Assembly (NCBI GenBank): GCA_934654755.1
Contig: CAKUGQ010000009.1
Location: 11,081-75,080, forward strand
Length of the DNA: 64,000 nucleotides
Origin: an uncultured Oscillospiraceae bacterium
Lineage (GTDB): Bacteria > Bacillota > Clostridia > Oscillospirales > Oscillospiraceae
Direction: 5' to 3'
In this document: one piece after another, positions 7,750 to 14,430 of the stretch
Numbering within the stretch: position 1 is the stretch's first letter
How the letters are laid out: the number at the start of each line of letters is the position of its first letter
Notes under the pieces: model-generated
What the model saw: the letters and a program-made list of their open reading frames with translations, nothing else
Databases searched by the model: none
What the model was told of the DNA's origin: nothing
Program-made: the position numbers and the translations under genes

Positions 7750-8452
7750 TAAGTATAAGGTGTTGCTGATAGAGGATGATGAGAACCTCCGGTCGGTTAT
7801 GGCGACTATGTTGGGCGCAGCCGGATACCAGGTGATTCTTGCCGAAACCTGTAATCTTGCAATTACGTTATTTACTTCTCATTTGCCGGATGTTTCGATA
7901 CTTGATCTCGGGCTTCCGGATATGAACGGGATGCGATTTCTTGAATTTGTGAGGAAGAGTTCGCTATCCCCGATAATTGTTTTATCCGCACGAAACAATG
8001 ACACCGATAAGGTCCTCGCATTGGATGCCGGCGCAAATGATTATGTGACAAAGCCTTTCAGCTCGGCTGAACTGCTTGCACGGATCCGCATGGTATTACG
8101 AAATTATCAGCATCGTGCCGACAGCGGAAAACTGCCGATCGGTACATTCCGGACAAAAGATCTGCTGATCCATTACGATGCAAGACAAGTGTTCGTTCAC
8201 GGGCAAGAGATCAGTCTCTCCCAAACGGAGTATAACATTGTGGCGTTTCTTTCCGAGCACTGTGGGAAGATGATGACGTATTCTGCAATTATCAAGGAAA
8301 TTTGGGGGTATCCCGACGAGGGCAGCACAAAAAGGCTACAGGTCAATATGGCCAATATACGAAGAAAATTCGGCGTAAAACCGGGAGAATCTTGGTGTAT
8401 TTCCAATGAGCTCGGTGTCGGTTACCGAATGAATGGAGATAACGAGGAATGA
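7739..8452 (+). CDS. KdpE-like response regulator
   Basis: OmpR/KdpE-type regulator, 237 residues from the ATG inside the end of the kinase gene. The receiver domain begins VLLIEDDENL, with the phosphorylation site D56 (ILDLGLPDM) and the conserved lysine in VTKPFSS. A C-terminal winged helix follows (TEYNIVAFLSEHCGKMMTYS to GVGYRM). The start is set by its position directly after the kinase's last codons. Longer in-frame extensions would run inside the kinase frame. The next gene starts on its stop (ATGA), so its target is probably the potassium locus itself. Confidence 0.9.
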   Translation: MTNNKYKVLLIEDDENLRSVMATMLGAAGYQVILAETCNLAITLFTSHLPDVSILDLGLPDMNGMRFLEFVRKSSLSPIIVLSARNNDTDKVLALDAGANDYVTKPFSSAELLARIRMVLRNYQHRADSGKLPIGTFRTKDLLIHYDARQVFVHGQEISLSQTEYNIVAFLSEHCGKMMTYSAIIKEIWGYPDEGSTKRLQVNMANIRRKFGVKPGESWCISNELGVGYRMNGDNEE

Positions 8453-9093
8453 AAAAGCTCCTTCAAACACAATCACCGGCGCGTCTTATTTCGTTAGGAT
8501 TTGCCGCCGTAATTTTAATCGGATCGGCACTCTTGATCCTTCCGTGCAGCGTGCGGGAGGGTGTTGAATTAAAATATATCGATTCTCTGTATACTTCGAC
8601 AAGCGCAGTTTGCGTAACAGGGCTGATAGCTGTTGACGCAGGAGATACCTTTACTCCGATCGGACAATTTTTCCTCGCTCTGCTGATACAGATCGGAGGA
8701 CTTGGCGTTACATCCATCGGTGCCGGCATCATTTTGGCTATGGGCAAGAAGCTGGATCTGAAAGGCCGACGCTTGATACGAGAGGCCTCCAATCTCGATT
8801 CCAATATGGCGATTCGTTTGGCAACACGTTTGGGAACGGCAAAAGAGCTTGATATTATTCAGTTGAGTGAACAGATCAACATCTCCAAAATGCAGGTGCC
8901 GGAACAGCTGGTTGGGAAAAGTGTTGCCGGTGCAAATCTGCGGGGGAGGTTCGGCTTGAATATTATTGCCATAGAAAACGCCGGACGGGTAATCGATAGT
9001 ATACAACCGGATTACCTGTTTGGCTCAAGGGATACGCTATATCTTTCCGGCAGTAAAGACGGATTGTTGAAAATCGGTCAATGGACCTCGTGA
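8449..9093 (+). CDS. In-frame TrkH-TrkA chimera (potassium uptake remnant)
   Basis: A 214-residue product of two fused gene pieces. Residues 1 to ~118 are the N-terminus of a TrkH/KtrB potassium channel subunit, with three hydrophobic segments and the first pore loop TSAVCVTGLI (51-60). From ~120 onward the sequence is the C-terminal part of TrkA/KtrA: ATRLGTAKELDIIQLSEQ leads into an RCK_C domain ending YLSGSKDGLLKIGQW. The missing middle corresponds to most of TrkH and the NAD-binding half of TrkA, so a single deletion fusing neighbouring trkH and trkA genes near 8806 explains it. With one of four pore loops left, potassium transport is unlikely. The product might be inert. Confidence 0.82.
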   Translation: MKKLLQTQSPARLISLGFAAVILIGSALLILPCSVREGVELKYIDSLYTSTSAVCVTGLIAVDAGDTFTPIGQFFLALLIQIGGLGVTSIGAGIILAMGKKLDLKGRRLIREASNLDSNMAIRLATRLGTAKELDIIQLSEQINISKMQVPEQLVGKSVAGANLRGRFGLNIIAIENAGRVIDSIQPDYLFGSRDTLYLSGSKDGLLKIGQWTS

Positions 9094-9156
9094 GAGCAAC
9101 TCCATTCCGCAGGAATTGGGATTCCGAAATCAAGAACGGAAAGTCGGGGAATAACA

Positions 9157-10206
9157 ATGGGATTACCGGAATTTTGGGAACAAATGTGCCACAGCCCGAT
9201 GCTGATGGTATCAACAGTTTTAACACTGGGAGTTATTCTTGTCAATGGATGGACTGATGCGCCAAACGCCATCGCCACCTGTGTTTCGACAAGGGCTATC
9301 AGTGCTCGAAAAGCTATCGTTATGGCGGCGGTGTTTAATTTTTTGGGCGTTCTTGTTATGACCGCCGTGAATGCCTCGGTTGCCATGACGATCTATCATA
9401 TGGTGGATTTCGGAGGAAATGCGCACATCTCACTTGTCGCTCTCTGCGCTGCTATGGCAGCTATCGTAATATGGGCAACCGCTGCGTGGTACTTTGGCAT
9501 ACCAACAAGTGAAAGTCATGCGTTGATTGCCGGTATTTCCGGTGCAGCCGTAGCTATCCAAAATAGCTTTTCCGGTATTAACGGCGCTGAGTGGATGAAG
9601 GTAATCTATGGGATACTGTTGTCTACGGTATTGGGTTTTGCCTTTGGCTTTGCTGCATCAAAACTAACGCTCCTCTGTACTCGGCATTGCAACAGGATCC
9701 GAGCAAATCGATTTTTTTCCGGAGCACAAGTTGCCGGCGGCGCAGCCATGGCATTTATGCACGGTGCACAGGACGGACAAAAATTCATGGCGATCTTTCT
9801 CCTCGGCGCAGCTTTTTCCAGCGGACATTCCGATATATCGAACTTTACGGTTCCGGTGTGGTTGATGGTGCTTTGTTCTGCCGTTATGGGTCTTGGGACC
9901 TCTATCGGTGGCTATCGGATCATTAAATCGGTCGGAATGGACATGGTGAAGCTCAAACCGTATCAAGGCTTTTCTGCGGACTTGGCAGCCACCCTTTGTC
10001 TGCTGCTTTCTTCACTTACCGGGATCCCTGTCAGTACAACGCATACAAAGACAACCGCCATCATGGGGGTAGGGGCCGCGAGAAGAATGAGCAATGTGAA
10101 TTGGAAAATCGTCAAAGAACTGGTCTTGACATGGGTGTTTACATTTCCGGGATGTGGATTGTTGGGCTTTATTATGGCAAAGCTCTTTTTGCATCTGTTT
10201 GCATAA
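9157..10206 (+). CDS. pit: Inorganic phosphate transporter, PiT family
   Basis: A 349-residue polytopic membrane protein of the PHO4/PiT family, which imports phosphate (often as a metal-phosphate complex) with a cation. Both duplicated signature motifs are present: GWTDAPNAIAT near the N-terminus and HGAQDGQKFM in the second half. PTSESHAL and PVSTTHTKTT also mark the two inverted repeats. The length is at the short end for bacterial Pit proteins. It is followed after 17 nt by its usual DUF47 accessory gene, which is frameshifted here. The reading frame itself is intact. Confidence 0.93.
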   Translation: MGLPEFWEQMCHSPMLMVSTVLTLGVILVNGWTDAPNAIATCVSTRAISARKAIVMAAVFNFLGVLVMTAVNASVAMTIYHMVDFGGNAHISLVALCAAMAAIVIWATAAWYFGIPTSESHALIAGISGAAVAIQNSFSGINGAEWMKVIYGILLSTVLGFAFGFAASKLTLLCTRHCNRIRANRFFSGAQVAGGAAMAFMHGAQDGQKFMAIFLLGAAFSSGHSDISNFTVPVWLMVLCSAVMGLGTSIGGYRIIKSVGMDMVKLKPYQGFSADLAATLCLLLSSLTGIPVSTTHTKTTAIMGVGAARRMSNVNWKIVKELVLTWVFTFPGCGLLGFIMAKLFLHLFA

Positions 10207-10223
10207 GAAAAGGAGAATGAAAG

Positions 10224-10854
10224 ATGGCGAAAAAACACAACGATTATTTTGAAATGATCAAACAGCAGGTTTCTTACAGCGTGAAGGCCTCCAATTTATT
10301 GGAGGAAATTTTATGCAAATATGATGCGGAGAGATGCGGAGAGCATCAATGCCTATCGAAGCCAAATGCACCGGATCGAGCACGAAGCGGATGTTGTTCA
10401 CCACGATATCTTAAATAAGCTGTCTGTTGAATTTATAACACCTATAGATCAGGAGGATATTCTTCGGCTGGTCCAGATCATTGACGACATAACAGACGCT
10501 ATCGATGAAGTAATCCTGGACGCTTATATGTATCACATTGATGCGATTCCTGAGAATACTGCGGAGCTTTCCCGAATTGTCAACCGGTGTGTTAAGGCAT
10601 TGCAGGAAGCAGCAGACGAATTAAAGAACTTTAAGAAACCGAATTCTTTGAGAGCCTTGCTTGTAAAGGTCAATGATATAGAAATCGAGGCTGACAATGT
10701 TTATACCGATGCCATATACGGGCTGTTCCGCTCCTCATCGGATGTTAAAGCATTGTTGGGAGCAAAGGCTATATACGAAAGTCTTGAACATTGCTGTGAC
10801 TTGTGTGAGCACGCCGCTGATGTGATCGAACAGGTTATCATTAAAAACTCATAA
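10224..10854 (+). pseudogene. Pit accessory protein (DUF47/PhoU-like), frameshifted
   Basis: Encodes a PhoU-like DUF47 protein that normally accompanies Pit transporters. The first frame begins at ATG 10224 (AGGAGA upstream) and reads ...LLEEILCKYDAE before losing frame. The rest (SINAYRSQMHRIEHEADVVH to the end) continues in another frame to 10854. The break is an exact tandem duplication of a 10-bp unit at 10323-10342. Removing one copy restores a 206-residue protein of normal length. It is a recent or reversible mutation, because everything else is intact. Confidence 0.88.
10323..10342 (+). repeat. 10-bp tandem duplication causing the frameshift
   Basis: GATGCGGAGA occurs twice in a row inside the DUF47 gene. 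Ten bases shift the frame by +1, and one copy alone would give KYDAESINAYRSQ. Slipped-strand replication explains both its origin and possible reversion. Confidence 0.9.
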
Positions 10855-10977
10855 TAAAGCGAAAGAGAAAACAGGTATGAATTTGGGCTCAGACCCGGAC
10901 CCTGACCGAGATAATTTCCGTATGATTCGTAATAGATACTTGGAATAGCGTGAGAGGCGTTTTGTAAACACCGTTAG

Positions 10978-11343
10978 CGAACACCAATTATTAATAAGGA
11001 GTATGAAGAACTTGTCGGGGATCTTCAGGAGAACCATTCCATTTCGGAAACGGCAGAACCTCAAATCAGGCAATTGGATTGTGACACATGGGAAATCAGC
11101 GGCAATGCTGAGCTTGACAAAATAGAGAGGGAGATAGGTGTTACTTTTGACACAGAATATATCAACACCTTTACCGGGTACATATTTGACCGCTTGAAGG
11201 GAATACCGGATGACGGGCAAACAAATATAGAGCTTAAACTTGATAACATATCGGTGACGATAAAAGAGATCAAGGATCATCAAGTCGTACTTGCAGAAAT
11301 CAAAAGGATCGATCACTCTACCGAGAAGGAGACGCAGAAATGA
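10978..11343 (+). pseudogene. 3' fragment of a CorC/HlyC-type CBS-domain protein
   Basis: An open frame without a proper start covers ~120 residues. It contains a linker (NKEYEELVGDLQENHS) and then the transporter-associated CorC_HlyC domain (WEISGNAELDKIEREIGVTF, NTFTGYIFDRLKGIPDDGQ, EIKDHQVVLAEIKRI). The upstream membrane (DUF21) and CBS domains are missing. 10855-10977 holds no recognisable gene. The stop overlaps the start of the ATPase (ATGA), so the ribosome binding site of the ATPase lies in this fragment. It is the scar of a deletion joining AT-rich and GC-rich DNA. Confidence 0.75.
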
Positions 11344-14009
11344 CGGATTATTATAAATCATCCGCCGAAGAAGCGCTGCGGGAGCTGCAAACCGGCCCAA
11401 CGGGATTACCCTCCCAGCAGGCGCAGGCCCGTCAGGAAAAATACGGGATAAATCAATTAAAGGAAGCGGAAAAGCCGGGCTTTCTGAAACGCTTTTTTCT
11501 CCAGCTCAAGGATCCGATGCTGCTGATCTTGCTGGCTGCCGCCGCCGTCAGCGCCCTGACCGGGATGCTCTCGGGGGAGAGCGAATGGGCGGAAACGATC
11601 ATCATTCTGGCCGTCGTCCTGCTCAACGCCCTCCTCGGCGTGATCCAGGAGCAAAAGGCCGAAGCGGCGATCGAGGCGCTGCAAAGCATGACGGCCGCTA
11701 CCTGTAAGGTCCTGCGCGACGGGAAACCGGTCGTTCTGCCGTCTGTCGCCCTTGTCCCCGGCGATGTCGTTTTGCTGGAAGCCGGCGACGCCGTCCCGGC
11801 CGACGGGCGGATTCTGGAAAGCGCCTCCCTGAAAATCGAGGAAGCCGCCCTCACCGGCGAATCCGTGCCGGTCAATAAGGTGCTGGAAGCGCTCGGAGCC
11901 CCGCAGGAGCAGGCGGATATCCCGCTCGGCGACCGGAAAAATATGTGCTATATGGGCTCCACCGTCGTCTATGGGCGCGGCAAAGCCGTCATCACCGCAA
12001 CCGGGATGGCCACCGAAATGGGCAAGATCGCCGGCGTGATCTCCGCCGCAAAAGAGGAGCAAACCCCCTTGCAGAAAAAGCTGGATGAGCTTGGCGGGCT
12101 TCTCTCCAAAATGGTGCTCGGGATCTGCGTCTTCCTCTTCGCCTTCAATCTTTTTATGGCGCGGGGCGAACTGGCCGCAGGCGGCCATGCCCTTGAAGTC
12201 ATCTTAAAAACCTTTATGGTGGCCGTGTCGCTGGCCGTCGCCGCCATCCCGGAGGGTCTGGCAACGGTCGTCACCGTTGTCCTCTCGATCGGGGTCACGA
12301 AAATGGCAAAGGAAAATGCCGTCATCCGCCGGCTGACCGCCGTGGAGACCCTTGGCTGCACCCAGGTCATCTGCTCCGACAAAACCGGCACCCTCACCCA
12401 AAATAAAATGACGGTCGTGGAGCATGTCGGAGAGAAAGCCCTTGTGGCCTCGGCCATGGCTCTGTGCTCCGACGCTTTCCTGAACAGTGAAAACAAAGCC
12501 GAAGGCGAGCCCACCGAATGCGCTCTGGTGAATTTCGCCTGTGACGCCGGCTTGAAGAAGCAGGAGCTGGAAGTGCGGCTGCCGCGCGTGGGCGAGGCTC
12601 CCTTTGATTCCGGACGGAAAATGATGTCCACCATCCACCGCGCCGAGAAAGGCTTCGTGCAGTATACCAAAGGTGCGCCCGACGTCGTGATCGCACGCTG
12701 CGCAAGCTATCTGGAAAACGGGAAAGTCCTTCCCATGACCGATGAAAAACGGCAGGAGCTCATAAGCGCCAATAAAAACATGGCCGACCGGGCACTGCGC
12801 GTTTTGGCTGTCGCCCGGCGGGACTGGGAAGAAAAACCGGCGGAAAACACCCCGGAGGTTCTGGAGCAAAATCTCACCTTCCTCGGCCTTACAGGGATGA
12901 TCGACCCGGTGCGCCCAGAAGTCAAGGCCGCCATCGAAGAATGCCGCCAGGCAGGGATCCGCGCCGTGATGATCACAGGCGACCATAAAGATACCGCCGT
13001 TGCCATCGCCAAGGAATTGGGGATCCTTGCAGATGCCTCCCAGGCAATCACCGGCACCGAGCTGGACTCGCTTTCCGACGAGCAGCTTTTGCAAAAGGTA
13101 TGGGAAACGAGCGTTTACGCCCGAGTGCAGCCCGAGCATAAAACCCGGATCGTAAACGCCTGGAAATCCCTCGGTGCCGTGACCGCCATGACGGGCGACG
13201 GTGTCAACGACGCGCCCTCCATAAAATCCGCCGATATCGGAATCGGAATGGGAATTACGGGAACCGACGTCACAAAGAATGTTGCCGATATGGTTTTGGC
13301 GGACGATAATTTTGCCACGATCGTGCTCGCCGTCAAGGAAGGCCGCCGCATCTATGAAAATATTCGAAAAGCCATCCAGTTTCTGCTCGCCTCCAATATG
13401 AGTGAGGTTTTGGGCGTTTTTGCCGCAGCAATGCTGGGCTTTACCCTGTTGAATCCTGTGCATCTTCTGTTTATCAATTTGATCACGGATTGCTTCCCCG
13501 CGCTGGCGCTCGGCATGGAAAAAGCCGAGCCGAACAGTATGCGCCGCCCGCCCCGGAGCGCCAAAGAGGGATTTTTCTCCGGCGGCTTGCTTGCGGATAT
13601 TCTCTATCAGGGAATTCTGGTCAGCGCGTTAACGATCCTCTCCTATCTCATCGGCCATTTCTTTGAAAGCGGGGTCTTCTCGCTGCCCGTAGGCTCGTCC
13701 CGGCACGGGATGACAATGGCGTTTCTGACCATGTCCATGTGCGAGATATTCCATTCCTTCAACCTCCGTTCGCAAAGAAGATCCGTTTTCAGCCTGCGGG
13801 GGCAGAACAAGGTTTTGTGGGCCGCCATGATCGGCTCGCTGATCCTGACGACCGCTTTGCTCGAGATCCCGTTTTTGGCGAATGCTTTCGGCTTCACCCC
13901 GGTCGGCTGGGCGGAATACGGAATCGCTCTCGGTCTGGCCTTTTTGGTGATTCCCGTTGTGGAGGTTGTTAAGCTCATACAGAGAAGACACGCAGGCCAA
14001 GCGATCTAA
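11340..14009 (+). CDS. Calcium-transporting P-type ATPase (type IIA)
   Basis: A P-type cation ATPase of 889 residues, typical of bacterial SERCA-like pumps. An N-terminal cation ATPase domain is followed by the actuator motif TGES (172-175), PEGL (304-307) in M4, the phosphorylation site D347 in CSDKTGTLTQN, MITGDHKDTA and MTGDGVNDAPS, and a C-terminal membrane domain. It exports calcium (or manganese) at the expense of ATP. GAAGGAGA lies 8 nt before the ATG. Its GC-rich codon use contrasts sharply with the AT-rich genes to its left, so it has a different origin from the rest of the island. Confidence 0.9.
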   Translation: MTDYYKSSAEEALRELQTGPTGLPSQQAQARQEKYGINQLKEAEKPGFLKRFFLQLKDPMLLILLAAAAVSALTGMLSGESEWAETIIILAVVLLNALLGVIQEQKAEAAIEALQSMTAATCKVLRDGKPVVLPSVALVPGDVVLLEAGDAVPADGRILESASLKIEEAALTGESVPVNKVLEALGAPQEQADIPLGDRKNMCYMGSTVVYGRGKAVITATGMATEMGKIAGVISAAKEEQTPLQKKLDELGGLLSKMVLGICVFLFAFNLFMARGELAAGGHALEVILKTFMVAVSLAVAAIPEGLATVVTVVLSIGVTKMAKENAVIRRLTAVETLGCTQVICSDKTGTLTQNKMTVVEHVGEKALVASAMALCSDAFLNSENKAEGEPTECALVNFACDAGLKKQELEVRLPRVGEAPFDSGRKMMSTIHRAEKGFVQYTKGAPDVVIARCASYLENGKVLPMTDEKRQELISANKNMADRALRVLAVARRDWEEKPAENTPEVLEQNLTFLGLTGMIDPVRPEVKAAIEECRQAGIRAVMITGDHKDTAVAIAKELGILADASQAITGTELDSLSDEQLLQKVWETSVYARVQPEHKTRIVNAWKSLGAVTAMTGDGVNDAPSIKSADIGIGMGITGTDVTKNVADMVLADDNFATIVLAVKEGRRIYENIRKAIQFLLASNMSEVLGVFAAAMLGFTLLNPVHLLFINLITDCFPALALGMEKAEPNSMRRPPRSAKEGFFSGGLLADILYQGILVSALTILSYLIGHFFESGVFSLPVGSSRHGMTMAFLTMSMCEIFHSFNLRSQRRSVFSLRGQNKVLWAAMIGSLILTTALLEIPFLANAFGFTPVGWAEYGIALGLAFLVIPVVEVVKLIQRRHAGQAI

Positions 14010-14044
14010 GGAACTTCAAAACTATCTTTAACCTTTTTACAAAA

Positions 14045-14081
14045 GCAACCCGCAACGGATCGACCGATCGTTGCGGGTTGC
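14045..14081 (+). terminator. Terminator-like hairpin after the ATPase
   Basis: GCAACCCGCAAC pairs with GTTGCGGGTTGC, with an extra GATC pair inside. No long T-run follows. Of the rest of 14010-14430, 14082-14212 holds only a weak GC hairpin (14179-14208), and the remainder is the promoters and inverted pair listed separately. Confidence 0.6.
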
Positions 14082-14212
14082 CTTCAATACGCGATCATAT
14101 ATCACTGTTGCTGAAAAATCGCTTCTGATGTTACTGCTGCTTTTGACGTTTTGACGACTTAACAGTATAGTTCTATTCAGGGGGCGGCACGGCAAATGCT
14201 GCCCCTGCTATA

Positions 14213-14241
14213 TTTACAATTCGGTTTTTTTGTGCTATAAT
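14213..14241 (+). promoter_or_regulatory. Promoter in island right end, towards uvrB
   Basis: TTTACA and TATAAT are 17 bp apart. It would give a ~180-nt leader before uvrB that includes the whole inverted-pair region. Confidence 0.55.
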
Positions 14242-14311
14242 GACTTGATAAGCATTATATAGCTTTACGATGTGTTATGGAGTTTGAGTTCACCCCCGAA
14301 TCCGCAAATTT

Positions 14312-14385
14312 GTGACCAAAATTCGTGTAATTCAGTATAAGGCAGATTTTAGGGGTTATTTCAGAGAATTTCTTACACGAATTTT
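14312..14385. repeat. Right island-end inverted pair AAAATTCGTGTAA / TTACACGAATTTT
   Basis: A perfect 13-bp inverted repeat (14318-14330 with 14373-14385). The block 14312-14331 matches the left end 5227-5246 at 19 of 20 positions in direct orientation. It could be a recombinase binding site or a leader hairpin of uvrB. Confidence 0.65.
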
Positions 14386-14388
14386 CAC

Positions 14389-14416
14389 TTGAAATCTGGC
14401 CTATATTGATTATATT
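14389..14416 (+). promoter_or_regulatory. Proximal promoter of the regenerated uvrB
   Basis: TTGAAA and TATATT are 16 bp apart, and the -10 box ends 14 nt before the GTG start. It lies within island DNA, so the island brings its own promoter for uvrB. Confidence 0.6.
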
Positions 14417-14430
14417 GAGAGGGTGAGAAT

